DNA of 64,000 nucleotides, from positions 124,001 to 188,000 of the forward strand of contig QAZA01000001.1 in the NCBI GenBank assembly GCA_003054695.1. The letters run 5' to 3'. Below, one piece after another: positions 41,890-50,627 of the stretch. Under the pieces are notes generated by a model. The model was not told where the DNA came from, made no database searches, and worked only from the letters and a program-made list of their open reading frames with translations. Within the stretch, counting starts at the first letter, position 1. Every line of letters starts with the position of its first letter. The position numbers and the translations under genes are program-made. The DNA comes from Verrucomicrobia bacterium LW23 (lineage in GTDB: Bacteria > Verrucomicrobiota > Verrucomicrobiia > Methylacidiphilales > UBA1321).

Positions 41890-43116
41890 ATGTCCAAGAT
41901 CGGCCGTAACTCCTTCTGCCCCAGCGGCAAACAAGTCAAATTCAAAAACTGCCTGCTTTCCCATCCGCATTTGCGGGAGGGCAGCACCGCCTCCAACATC
42001 TGGTGGGTGTGCGACTCGTGGCAGCCGGAGGATCCGCCCGCCATGGCCATGTACGTAGGCTGGCCCGCGGCGGTGCCCGGCGCCGCCCTGCGTCCCGCCC
42101 AGTGGAAGCTGGACCTCTATATCGACAGCATGGCCGCCGCCACCCCCACCGGCGTGTGGTGGGGCAAGGTGCTGCTGCACCTGGTAACCGCCCGCGACGA
42201 AAAGCTGGAGGCGCACCTGCGCACGCTGATTCACTGCCTGCCCGCCGGCGTAAAGGTAACCACTGCAGAGTTTTACATGAACGCGGCGCGCCTGCTCTCT
42301 ATGGCGCGGCCCGATTTGCTGCCCATCGCGGCCGAGGCGATGGAAAAAGTGCCGGCCGAAGTTCTTGACCAGGAGGCGCTTAGGCAGATGACTCTGGCGC
42401 TGCTGGTGCATAATCAGGACGGCCCGCTGCTGAAACTGCTGGCAGCAAGCATGCCCAAACTTGCGCAAATGCATGGCGCGCAATGGGGTAGAACGGTTGC
42501 CCCCACCATTAACCTGGGCGTGACGATGCGCCTGGCCCAGCTCGCCGCCAATCCGCCGCCAGCCAATGCACCAATCAACGACAGCGTGCACAACCTGTTG
42601 AACGACATCGGGATAAAGCTGGAGTTCGGCCACGCCAACCTCGTCGCCGCGTACCTGACGGGGCGCAAAAAGTGTCCCGCCTGGACACGCGAGGCGTTTT
42701 CCCTGACGCTGCCGGCCAATGTGGATCACGGACTCCTTACGCCCGAAGCCAAGTACCTGGCCTCCAACATGATGCTACACGTTGCCATGGAGGAGCACGA
42801 GGCTGAAGGAACCACACTGGGGCCCGCCATGTGCGCCGCAGAGGATTTTCTGAACGTGTGCCTGCGCTGGAACGGCCGGGAATCGGCCGGCAACGTTGTG
42901 GACGCTTTGACGCATCCCGAACTGGATCAACGCATTACGCGTGCATCGCTTGGGCCGGACGGCATCGATCACAACATGAGTATCCTGATCCTGCGCGGCA
43001 TGCGGATGACGATCCGCGCGCTGCACCGCCACGGCATCATATCCGCAGACGCCGCCACAGATGCCAGTGCCAACGCCGACCGGATGCTGGCGTTGGTGAC
43101 AAGAAAGCTCGACTAA
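41890..43116 (+). CDS. Protein with N-terminal SEC-C-like zinc motif, otherwise unknown
   Basis: 408 residues. The first 21 residues (IGRNSFCPSGKQVKFKNC) look like a SEC-C motif, normally C-P-C-G-S-G-K-K-Y-K-x-C-C/H, but two residues including the second Cys are missing, so zinc binding may be lost or altered. The rest is mainly helical with no motif I recognise (for example LPIAAEAMEKVPAEVLDQEA, HEAEGTTLGPAMCAAEDFLN). SEC-C motifs occur in SecA and in many uncharacterised proteins. Divergent from aspS. It is followed by the third 164-bp palindromic element. Confidence 0.65.
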   Translation: MSKIGRNSFCPSGKQVKFKNCLLSHPHLREGSTASNIWWVCDSWQPEDPPAMAMYVGWPAAVPGAALRPAQWKLDLYIDSMAAATPTGVWWGKVLLHLVTARDEKLEAHLRTLIHCLPAGVKVTTAEFYMNAARLLSMARPDLLPIAAEAMEKVPAEVLDQEALRQMTLALLVHNQDGPLLKLLAASMPKLAQMHGAQWGRTVAPTINLGVTMRLAQLAANPPPANAPINDSVHNLLNDIGIKLEFGHANLVAAYLTGRKKCPAWTREAFSLTLPANVDHGLLTPEAKYLASNMMLHVAMEEHEAEGTTLGPAMCAAEDFLNVCLRWNGRESAGNVVDALTHPELDQRITRASLGPDGIDHNMSILILRGMRMTIRALHRHGIISADAATDASANADRMLALVTRKLD

Positions 43117-43131
43117 GTCAAAGTGCCTCTG

Positions 43132-43295
43132 AGACCCATTATCGGAATAAACCGGTACATTGGCGGGACGCTTTTGAGCGAGGGCGGCGTTGAGTCTTCA
43201 GTCATGCATTTTTCAAATGCACTCCCTCAGCCTCGCCTTGCCCTCATCTCAAAATCGCCTCCACCAATGTACCGGTTTATTCCGACAATGGGTCT
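43132..43295. repeat. 164-bp imperfect palindromic element, copy 3
   Basis: The reverse complement of copy 1 (750-913) with few differences. The ends read AGACCCAT / ATGGGTCT: relative to copy 1 one base pair of the terminal stem changed on both sides (A-T to C-G), a compensatory substitution. Core at 43201-43230. Confidence 0.85.
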
Positions 43296-43330
43296 GAGAC
43301 ATGTAAAGTCCCAGAGACATGTGATGTCCC
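43296..43330. repeat. 17-bp palindromes next to the 164-bp element
   Basis: A degenerate copy GAGACATGTAAAGTCCC (43296-43312) directly abuts the end of the 164-bp element. A clearer copy GAGACAT-GTG-ATGTCCC (43314-43330) follows and is identical to the one at 32645. Confidence 0.65.
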
Positions 43331-43364
43331 CGTGGCATGAGACAGCCGCTTGCCCTCGCGGCGC

Positions 43365-46106
43365 CTAAGGCTCTGAGGGCGCGGGCAGTGGCTCGTGCGG
43401 GAACCAGCGGCTTTCGCGGCCTTCTTTGTCCTGCGCAGTGACAAAGTAGATGGAGTCTGGTGTGCCGTCCGGGTCGGCGAATGTGGTTTCTTTTACCAGT
43501 GTGTTGGGCAAAGGGGGGGTTACGATGGGAGGCATCTTTTGCCAGGTCTGAACTTTGTCGGCCTGCTTCAGCTTGTTGGCGGCGATGTTGAGCGTTTTGG
43601 CTTTCTCCTCATTTTCCGTTGCTGCGGCGGTTTGCCATTCGGCTTTTTCCGCGTTGGTGGGTGGCTGAAATTTAGTGAGCTTCAGCCAGGGCGAGTTGAC
43701 CCATTTCCACGGGCCGCCTGTGTTTTGGGCGCGGTAGATGCGGTAGCCTTCGGCTCCGGGCACAGCGTCCCAGGTGACGACGTTGCGACCGCCGGCTTTG
43801 TCTACCTGGACATTCTGAGGCAGGGCGGGGCGGGAAGCAGGCTTGTAGTTCTGGATACCACGTGTGGTGAGAATAGCGGGGAAGAAGACGTCCGTCATGA
43901 GGTTGTTCCAGCTCTGCGGTTTGCCTACCTCCTTTTGCATAAAGTAGCACGCCTCGGTTATTCCGATCTGACCTTTGTCGGAGGCCCTGCCCAGAGCGCC
44001 GAGAGTCGGGGAGGTTCCCCAGGCTTCCCAGCGGTGGTCGTGCGATTGCCCGCGAAAGAAGACCGCGCGCCACCAGCCGTTCTGAAAGCCCGTGAGCTGC
44101 TTGGTTGCTTTGTCGACAAGAGGTTTTTTCTGATAGATATCTGCGTTAACGTCGACCATGTCGAAGTAGCGGCCGTACACGCCGGGATGGATGGAAAGAT
44201 CCTCGTTGCCGGCCAGTTCCATCGCGCGCAGCCAGGAATCGGTAATGGACATGTAGAGTAGGTCGCTGTCCTCGTGAATACCCACACTGATGTTGTAGGG
44301 GCGCTGGCTGCGGCCGTAGAGGGTCAGCAGGTTCTGGCTTGTGGCTCCGTCGCGGGCCCATTGTGTCAGATCGGCATCCTTGTACCGGTTGCCGGCCCAC
44401 AAAGCGCAGAGCATCGTGCCGATCTTCATGTTGGCGGTGTTGGCAAAGGATCGTATGTTGGGCCAGCCCTCCGGAGTCGTCGCATCGTTGATCAGCCGGC
44501 CGGCCTGGCCGAGGCGAAATGCCATTTCGTCCAGCTTTTTACTGGGCTGTAAAAACGCGGAGAACAGGACAATAGCGCTGGCGTCATAGGTAATCTGATA
44601 GGGATCGAGCGCTCCGGCACCCTTCTGGCCGTTCTTGAACGCCGCCTCGATTTCCTCCCGAGTGGGGATCATCGGGCGGATGTCCGGTGCGGTCTCGGAA
44701 CCGCCGGCAAGGCGAGCGGAGACGTCCTTGCCGCCCAGGTAATCCATCGCAAGATTGGCCGAGAAGGAGCGGCCCCAGTGCTTGATGTTCCCGTACTCCT
44801 TGCAGACGTCCCTGGCAAACGCATTCAGATCGGCCGGTGTCGCCCAGGGCTCGTCCACCACCGCGGTAAGCGACTGGAAGGACTGGCATTGCTGCTGCCA
44901 CAGCGCCTCCGTGTCTACCGCATTGGAGAAGATAAAGCGCGTCTGCCCCCAGAACACGCGGAGGCTGTGGCTGTTGCTGCCGCCGACCGTCTGGAACCGG
45001 TAGGAGCCGCGGAAGAAAGTGCGGCCTGCTTCATCAACCCCGACGTCGCGTCCGCCCTGCTGGGTGTAGGGCACCATCGCAAGGCTTATCCCCGCTTTGG
45101 CGTTGACCAGCACCTTGTTGGCAAACTTGAACACGGAGCGCAGCTCGCGGCGCACGCCGGCCGGTATGCTCAAGATCTGCTGATCGGCCTCGGAGTCACC
45201 CAGAATAATCTTGCCGTACAGAAATGTGTTGGACTTGGTTCCCACCGTCTCGACCGTATCGCCGCCATCCGGGTAGAACATCTGCGTCAGGCTGAATTCG
45301 CTGCCGTGCCTGGGGATAAAGTAGACGTATTCCGCAATATCCTCCGGCGCACCTCTGGGCGAGAGACGCACGGCAAGTTTCGCGAAGACGGGGCCGCTTG
45401 CCCATTGAATGCTCTTCACCGTCAGGGAGTCAGGTTGGGTGTAAAGGATCTCGTTCTCGCGCGATGCCGGTGCGGCGTTGGTCGGCTGGCGGATAATCTT
45501 GGCGCTCGGCCCCAGATTTTGCTCCGGTATGGAGACTTTGCCCGCCGTCGTTTCAATCGCGGCAATAGACCCTGCCGTATTGCCCGCGGCGTTGAACGTG
45601 ATTTTAATGTCCTCGCCGGCCAGCGTTACTTTGCCGTCGGACTCTTTCGCTGTAAGGTGCGTGCCGGCCGGATTCTTGCCTGCCTTAAGGTGAAACTGTT
45701 TGCGTCCCCAGGCAGGAAGGTCGTCGAGGACGAAGTAGAGGTGCATGCGGGCGATTTTTCCCGAGGCATCGCGACGGATGTCGTCCGCCTGGTAGGGAAC
45801 GGGATCGCCCCCGCCGGCGGGCGTTATCGCAAAAGCGTTGGGATCAGCCGACGCCTCCGCAGCGTGGAAGAACACGGGCACCCGGACGATCTCCCGCTTG
45901 CGCGGATAGCCCATGCGTTCATCGACCGTCAGGATGCGGAGTGTGCCGTCTGTTTTTTGGCGATCACCAAAGATATCCGGAGCGAACTCGGCCGGTTTGC
46001 TGTCGAAAACGGAGGGATCCGGCGCGGCAACTGCGACAGTGCCATAAGCCGCAAAGAGGCAAAACGAGAGAAGCGCCAGAATTTGGCGCGGTGAGGGCAA
46101 GGTCAT
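43365..46106 (-). CDS. Large secreted protein with C-terminal FnIII-like domain, probable polysaccharide-active exoprotein
   Basis: 913 residues from ATG 46106, which opens a signal peptide (MTLPSPRQILALLSFCLFAAYGTVAVAA). A beta-rich N-terminal part (about 30-350: VPVFFHAAEASADPNAFAI, YFVLDDLPAWGRKQFHLKAG, EYVYFIPRHGSEFSLTQMFYP) is followed by a probable helical toroid-like middle (about 400-740: EYGNIKHWGRSFSANLAMDYLGG, WPNIRSFANTANMKIGTMLCALW). A fibronectin-III-like segment follows (VDKAGGRNVVTWDAVPGAEGYRIYRAQ, about 770-810). The layout resembles rhamnogalacturonan-lyase-like (PcRGLX/YetA) or other lyase-type exoenzymes, but I cannot assign a family or catalytic residues. It follows the FG-GAP gene on the same strand (123 bp) and both diverge from a LacI regulator, which suggests sugar-controlled expression. 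Confidence 0.6.
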   Translation of the reverse strand: MTLPSPRQILALLSFCLFAAYGTVAVAAPDPSVFDSKPAEFAPDIFGDRQKTDGTLRILTVDERMGYPRKREIVRVPVFFHAAEASADPNAFAITPAGGGDPVPYQADDIRRDASGKIARMHLYFVLDDLPAWGRKQFHLKAGKNPAGTHLTAKESDGKVTLAGEDIKITFNAAGNTAGSIAAIETTAGKVSIPEQNLGPSAKIIRQPTNAAPASRENEILYTQPDSLTVKSIQWASGPVFAKLAVRLSPRGAPEDIAEYVYFIPRHGSEFSLTQMFYPDGGDTVETVGTKSNTFLYGKIILGDSEADQQILSIPAGVRRELRSVFKFANKVLVNAKAGISLAMVPYTQQGGRDVGVDEAGRTFFRGSYRFQTVGGSNSHSLRVFWGQTRFIFSNAVDTEALWQQQCQSFQSLTAVVDEPWATPADLNAFARDVCKEYGNIKHWGRSFSANLAMDYLGGKDVSARLAGGSETAPDIRPMIPTREEIEAAFKNGQKGAGALDPYQITYDASAIVLFSAFLQPSKKLDEMAFRLGQAGRLINDATTPEGWPNIRSFANTANMKIGTMLCALWAGNRYKDADLTQWARDGATSQNLLTLYGRSQRPYNISVGIHEDSDLLYMSITDSWLRAMELAGNEDLSIHPGVYGRYFDMVDVNADIYQKKPLVDKATKQLTGFQNGWWRAVFFRGQSHDHRWEAWGTSPTLGALGRASDKGQIGITEACYFMQKEVGKPQSWNNLMTDVFFPAILTTRGIQNYKPASRPALPQNVQVDKAGGRNVVTWDAVPGAEGYRIYRAQNTGGPWKWVNSPWLKLTKFQPPTNAEKAEWQTAAATENEEKAKTLNIAANKLKQADKVQTWQKMPPIVTPPLPNTLVKETTFADPDGTPDSIYFVTAQDKEGRESRWFPHEPLPAPSEP

Positions 46107-46229
46107 GAGCTTGAATGTAAACCAGATTGATAGCGATTCGCATCTGCATTGTCCGACCGTGCTGTGCATATGCATGCATTCGGACAACATGCTCCGCTCT
46201 CGCCGCTGCCAGGCCAGACAAAAAGTCAT

Positions 46230-47906
46230 TCAAAACGGGTTGTTCCCCTCTGTAATGAGAACATCATCCAGATAAAGTGTGCCCCGCTCCTCGCAGCGAA
46301 TAGTGAAGGTGCAGCCGATCGGTTTGTCATTGCCAAACTTGGAACCCGGTTCACGCGTGATCCTTACCTTTCCCCGAACGTTGGTCCATGCACTGGACGC
46401 GCCGAATTCACCTCCGACATTATAGCTCACGCTGCCAGTCAGATCGATTCCGTCCTCATCCTTCCCCGTTACAAAGGATTCCGAGCCGTGGACATTCCAG
46501 GCGAGGCGACGAAAACCCGATCCGCGCGTCCAGAATGAAATGGTGTAGTCCTTGTCCGCCAAAAGGCTGAACCTGCCCTTGAAATGAATCAGCGACGTGC
46601 GCCCATGCTCGTCGTCAGGATCGTCCGTCAACGGAATGATACCGCTAAAGAGCCTGGGCTTCGTATCGTAAAACTCCAGTTTGAGGGAGTGCGTACCCTT
46701 GGAGCCCGGAGGCGGCTCGTAGCCCTCTTCAAACGTAAGCTTGTTGTCCTTGTTATTGGAGACGACCTTCAGCAGATGGAAAGTGCTGCGTGTTGGAGCA
46801 TCCAGGCTGGCCTCGCTTGATGCTGCATAGGGAGGAAAGGGGTTTATCCCGGAAACCTCGCGCATCGAATCCAAGAGTGGTTCCGCCTTGCCCCCTTTGT
46901 TCAGTGCGATGCCGATACGTCCGTTGGACCGGCCTACCAGTGCGTCAGGAAGCCCATCACCGTTGATATCCGCAAACCGCATGCGGGAAAGCGCGCCTGC
47001 GTTCTCCTGTGTACCCAGCTTAATCCCGACCGGTTCCCTGAATTTATACTCGCGGGCACCCGGTGCGCTTTCGTTGATGTACACGCTCAGTCCTCCAGTC
47101 CTTTCGCCCGTCACAATGTCTGGCCGCCCGTCGCCATTCCAGTCGAGAACGACCGGCGTCAGGTGCTCCCGGCCCAGCCCTCGCACCAGGGCAAACCGCT
47201 TGCCTTCCTTCTCATTAAACTGAGGCCGCGAATTCGAGCCCTGGTTGAGATAGAGCCAGATGCTGTTGGCGGAGTAGGTTCCCTCGCCCACGATAAGATC
47301 TTTGCGGCCGTCACCATCCCAGTCATAGACGGTGGGGAAGAAGTAGTTTCCCCATAGCTTGCCTTTCAGGGAGGTCGGCACGAGGTAATCCTCCGGTACT
47401 CGCGGCTGGGTGAATCTGGGTTGCGCTTTCGAGCCCAAATTCGGCACATAAAAGATCTGGCCCAGCCAGTCGCCGTAGACCAGGCCGTTGAGGCCGTTGT
47501 CGTCGTACATGACAGCCTCCATACCGGGGCACTGGGCACCGCCGCGGGAGAGCATGATCGGGATGATTTCTCCGGAACTGAACCGGGGCTCCGTCTTCGT
47601 ACCCTGGTTGGCATAGAACCAGGTGAATCCCCGTGCATCCACCACCACCAGGTCGAGAAGGCCATCGCCGTTGAGATCCACCGCATTGGGCGTGCAAGGC
47701 ACCGGCAGCATCGCGTTTTTGCCCTCGTTGGTAACGACGGCGGCCCGCGCTTCCAGCACGCGGAGGAAATTCTGGCCATCCACTCCGCCCCAGGGATTAT
47801 GCGCGCTTTGAAACTTCTCGATCGGACTGCTGAGGAGTGGTTTTTGTGCGTGACACATCAGGCCGCAAGTCAGAACGAAAATCAGGATGAAGGTGGAGCG
47901 CATCAT
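46230..47906 (-). CDS. Secreted FG-GAP/VCBS-repeat protein
   Basis: 558 residues from ATG 47906 (adjacent ATG at 47903 equally possible), starting with a signal peptide (MMRSTFILIFVLTCGLMCHAQ). Several Ca-binding FG-GAP-like blades are visible: NAVDLNGDGLLDLVVVDARG, VYDWDGDGRKDLIVGEGTY, VLDWNGDGRPDIVTGERTG and FADINGDGLPDALVGRSNG, spaced about 60-100 residues apart. They imply an integrin-like beta-propeller of five to seven blades. The C-terminal ~200 residues form a jelly-roll-like domain (DKDYTISFWTRGSGFRRLAWNV, CEERGTLYLDDVLITEGN) typical of carbohydrate-binding modules. Likely an extracellular polysaccharide-binding protein, co-transcribed with the gene at 43365-46106. Confidence 0.8.
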   Translation of the reverse strand: MMRSTFILIFVLTCGLMCHAQKPLLSSPIEKFQSAHNPWGGVDGQNFLRVLEARAAVVTNEGKNAMLPVPCTPNAVDLNGDGLLDLVVVDARGFTWFYANQGTKTEPRFSSGEIIPIMLSRGGAQCPGMEAVMYDDNGLNGLVYGDWLGQIFYVPNLGSKAQPRFTQPRVPEDYLVPTSLKGKLWGNYFFPTVYDWDGDGRKDLIVGEGTYSANSIWLYLNQGSNSRPQFNEKEGKRFALVRGLGREHLTPVVLDWNGDGRPDIVTGERTGGLSVYINESAPGAREYKFREPVGIKLGTQENAGALSRMRFADINGDGLPDALVGRSNGRIGIALNKGGKAEPLLDSMREVSGINPFPPYAASSEASLDAPTRSTFHLLKVVSNNKDNKLTFEEGYEPPPGSKGTHSLKLEFYDTKPRLFSGIIPLTDDPDDEHGRTSLIHFKGRFSLLADKDYTISFWTRGSGFRRLAWNVHGSESFVTGKDEDGIDLTGSVSYNVGGEFGASSAWTNVRGKVRITREPGSKFGNDKPIGCTFTIRCEERGTLYLDDVLITEGNNPF

Positions 47907-48024
47907 TGTGGGATAGGGAAGAGGTTTGCATGCATGGATATGCGGTTTACTGAAACGTTCCGGCTGAGCGTGGGACTGGGATGCAGGATCAGAAGGGAAA
48001 ACGTCAGCATCCCAATAATGCGGT

Positions 48025-48060
48025 ATACAGGCCGCTTGACAACGAGCGGCAGATGTATAT
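48025..48060. promoter_or_regulatory. Inverted repeat, candidate operator of the LacI regulator and divergent exoprotein genes
   Basis: TATACA...TGTATA outer arms (48025-48030, 48055-48060) and CCGCT/AGCGG inner arms (48033-48037, 48046-48050). The element covers a TTGACA -35-like hexamer (48037-48042) and lies 11 bp before the regulator start. The two arm pairs are offset by one base from a common centre. Confidence 0.45.
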
Positions 48061-48070
48061 CGATGCATCT

Positions 48071-49135
48071 ATGTCCGATTCACCGTTTGTCACCATGCAG
48101 GATATTGCCAGGGAAGCGGGGGTTTCGCAGCCGACGGTCTCCCGCGCCCTCAAAAATCACCCCAGCATTGCGGAGGAAACCAAACAGCGCATCCAGCAGG
48201 CGGTGAAAAAGCTCGGTTACCGGCCCAATCCGCAAGTTTCTTCCCTGATGGCGAATTTGAAGACGAAGCGTCAAAACGCCAACGTTGACAAAATCGCCTT
48301 TATCACCAGCCATCCCACCGAGAATGGCTGGCGCTCGCACCAAACCTTTACCGATTTCTTTGAAGGCGCAAAGGCGCACGCCTTTAGCCGCGGGTACGCG
48401 CTCGAGGCCTTCTGGTTAAAGGAGCCGGGCATGACGCCGGCGCGTTTCAGTCGCATGTTGTACACGCGGAATATCCACGGCGTCCTTATTGCGCCGTTGC
48501 CGCGTACGATGGGGCATCTGTCGCTCGACTGGGACAAGTTTGCGGCCTCCACCATCGGCCATACGTTGCGGCGCCCCGACATCAGCCGGGCGGTGCATAA
48601 CCATTATCGGAGCATGGTGTTGGCACTGCGCAACCTGCGCCGTCTTGGTTACCGGCGCATCGGCTATCTCATGGAGGACAACACGGATGTCAGGACATTC
48701 CATACATGGCTTGCGGCGTATCTCGTTTATCAGCATACGCTTCCGCCGCAGGACCGCCTCGGTGTTTTCCAGTTTCACTACAACATCGCAAAGGATGACA
48801 TACAAAAATGGCTCAAGTCCGAGCGTCCGGATGCCATCGTGGCCCAGTACAACGAAGTCCTGCCGCTGCTTCTGAACGCGGACGTGTCGATCCCCGATCA
48901 GATCGGCTTCGCCAGCCTCAACACCGGATGGAAGCAGGATGACCCCGCCGGCATTAACCAGCATCAGGGGAGGACGGGTGAGGCGGCAGTTGATCTTATC
49001 ATCGGCCAGCTTAATCGCAATGAGCGCGGAATTCCCGCCTACCCGCGCCTGCTCCTGGAGCCGGGCAGTTGGGTCAATGGCCCCACGGTCAGGAGAGTGG
49101 AGCCGGGCGCTCAGCGAGCCCTGTTGCCGGAATAG
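48071..49135 (+). CDS. LacI/GalR-family transcriptional regulator
   Basis: 354 residues from ATG 48071 (MSDSPFVTMQDIAREAGVSQ; a Met at 48053 is an alternative). The N-terminal LacI HTH (TMQDIAREAGVSQPTVSRAL, residues 8-27) and hinge are canonical. The periplasmic-binding-protein-like ligand domain follows (KIAFITSHPTENGW, about 75 on; RNLRRLGYRRIGYLMEDN; IPDQIGFASLN). Members usually repress carbohydrate genes until a sugar effector binds. It diverges from the FG-GAP and exoenzyme-like genes with an inverted repeat in between, so it probably controls them and itself. The effector sugar is unknown. A C-terminal relic of a related regulator lies at 34872-35153. Confidence 0.92.
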   Translation: MSDSPFVTMQDIAREAGVSQPTVSRALKNHPSIAEETKQRIQQAVKKLGYRPNPQVSSLMANLKTKRQNANVDKIAFITSHPTENGWRSHQTFTDFFEGAKAHAFSRGYALEAFWLKEPGMTPARFSRMLYTRNIHGVLIAPLPRTMGHLSLDWDKFAASTIGHTLRRPDISRAVHNHYRSMVLALRNLRRLGYRRIGYLMEDNTDVRTFHTWLAAYLVYQHTLPPQDRLGVFQFHYNIAKDDIQKWLKSERPDAIVAQYNEVLPLLLNADVSIPDQIGFASLNTGWKQDDPAGINQHQGRTGEAAVDLIIGQLNRNERGIPAYPRLLLEPGSWVNGPTVRRVEPGAQRALLPE

Positions 49136-49328
49136 AGGCTTCGTGTGTGAGTGACGGAAAGAAGCAACACGTCGCTGACTCTCCGCTTTTTGACATCGAT
49201 ATGCATTACTTCCGAAACCCCGGAGATTGCCACAGTATCCCTGAGTATGGTTTGTTGTCATTGTGATTTCGTATCCTTATGCACTGCAGCACCCCTCCGT
49301 AACGTCCGGTCTCGTCCGCTGGCTCGGC

Positions 49329-50213
49329 ATGTCGATAACCGTGCCGGAGACATGGGAGATTATGCGGCACAGCGTACAAGAGGCGCGCGGGCAACTGGCG
49401 TGGTGCGACCGACGGCACCAGCGGCTCCTCCTCAGTTGGTCTACATGCGCAACGAGGCCCGACGTCCAGCGGCTTTTCTCCGACTACAAAGCGCGCGACT
49501 CTGAGGCAGAGCGCAAATCACGCTTCCATGATCTGGCCCAAGTCGATGGCTGGACAGGCTACCGCCGCCGTTCATCCTCTGCCGGTGCGGTGAGGTTAAC
49601 GAGAGCGGGCCGCTACGAGCCTGTTTTGAAGCGCTGGATTGAGCTGACCATTCCTTGGGAGGTACCCCATGATGGCGAGCTGGAGGCAGAGCTGCTCGCG
49701 GGCTTCTCCGTCGGTAACGGCACGGACTCAGCGGCTGCCTCCGTGGGGCGCGAAGTATGGCAGGCGTTCGGCCTTCGCGTAGAGGCACCACGGGATATGA
49801 AGCTGGTGCATGTCGAGCCTAAACCTGCCGATCTCCGTGTAACGTTTCGCCGAGGGCGGGACGAGGCTGTTGTGCGCAGGCTGGGGATGCTGCGTGCGTG
49901 GTTTAATGGTGATCTGACCGCATGGCTGGAGAAGGAAGCGGACAAATGCCCGGGCATTCTCGACGCATGCAGCCCGCCAGGTAATGCGTTGTGCGATACG
50001 GAGCCGGCAGCAACCTCCGCAGTTACTTTTGCCGGATGGGAGGCAGGGCCAAGGTGGAGATCACTCCTCGGACTCAGGAGAGAGCGGCTGGACCGGGCGT
50101 GGGTCTGCCCGTCCTCTCAGACCATTTGCCACGTCATGACTCTTAGCTTTCCCGGGCAACCTCTGCGACCGGAGGATTTCGCCGTGTCGTGCAGTGCATT
50201 CAAAGGCCACTAA
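49329..50213 (+). CDS. Unknown protein, first gene of the ABC/FtsX operon
   Basis: 294 residues from ATG 49329 (MSITVPETWEIMRHSVQEAR; a GTG at 49263 is an alternative). No signal peptide, transmembrane helix or known motif. The central part is basic and beta-containing (RYEPVLKRWIELTIPWEVPH, LVHVEPKPADLRVTFRRGRD, RRLGMLRAWFNGDL). The stop lies 6 bp before the PqqD-like gene, and the next genes overlap, so it clearly belongs to the operon. I infer a cytoplasmic accessory protein of the transport system. It has Cys residues scattered but no zinc-motif spacing. Confidence 0.6.
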   Translation: MSITVPETWEIMRHSVQEARGQLAWCDRRHQRLLLSWSTCATRPDVQRLFSDYKARDSEAERKSRFHDLAQVDGWTGYRRRSSSAGAVRLTRAGRYEPVLKRWIELTIPWEVPHDGELEAELLAGFSVGNGTDSAAASVGREVWQAFGLRVEAPRDMKLVHVEPKPADLRVTFRRGRDEAVVRRLGMLRAWFNGDLTAWLEKEADKCPGILDACSPPGNALCDTEPAATSAVTFAGWEAGPRWRSLLGLRRERLDRAWVCPSSQTICHVMTLSFPGQPLRPEDFAVSCSAFKGH

Positions 50214-50219
50214 GTCTCC

Positions 50220-50627
50220 ATGAGCCAACTTCCCCCGAACGTCTCCGCGCTTTTGGACGCGGTGCCGATCCATAACCAACAGGTAAAATCCAGACGCGGC
50301 CCGAGCGGTGAGCTGATCCTGACCGTGCCGATGGAGCTGCGATGGTTTATGCGCCCGCCGGTCTCGTGGCTGCTGCCCGTGCGGCGGGAGCGGTCGGTAG
50401 CGCTGGACAAGCTGGGCGAGCAAGTGTGGAGCGCGTGCGACGGTGAGCAGACCGTGGAGGCAATAGTGGAGGAATTTGCCGCGCATCATCGCCTCAGTTT
50501 TCATGAGAGCCGCCTGGCCGTTATGCAGTTTTTGCGCGACCTGACCCAGCGCGCGCTGATCGTCACTGTAGTGCCGCGCAAGGAGAGCGGTTCTGAGAAC
50601 GCGGACGCGGGAGAGGAGCAGGAATGA
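50220..50627 (+). CDS. PqqD-family (RiPP recognition element-like) protein
   Basis: 135 residues. The C-terminal two-thirds match the PqqD fold: RERSVALDKLGEQVWSACDG, then EQTVEAIVEEFAAHHRLSFHE and AVMQFLRDLTQRALIVTV. The LDxxGxxVWxxxDGxxTVxxI and LxFHExxxxVxxFLxxLxxRxLI spacing is characteristic. PqqD and related RRE domains bind precursor peptides for modification enzymes. Similar stand-alone proteins also occur in operons with MacB-like ABC transporters without any peptide-modifying enzyme. No radical SAM or precursor gene is seen here. It overlaps the permease gene by 4 bp (ATGA). Confidence 0.8.
   Translation: MSQLPPNVSALLDAVPIHNQQVKSRRGPSGELILTVPMELRWFMRPPVSWLLPVRRERSVALDKLGEQVWSACDGEQTVEAIVEEFAAHHRLSFHESRLAVMQFLRDLTQRALIVTVVPRKESGSENADAGEEQE

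Noticed and set aside
50220..50627. RiPP biosynthesis cluster around the PqqD-like gene
   Set aside because: No radical SAM enzyme, YcaO, lanthipeptide synthetase or plausible short precursor gene is present; the operon is dominated by transport genes.
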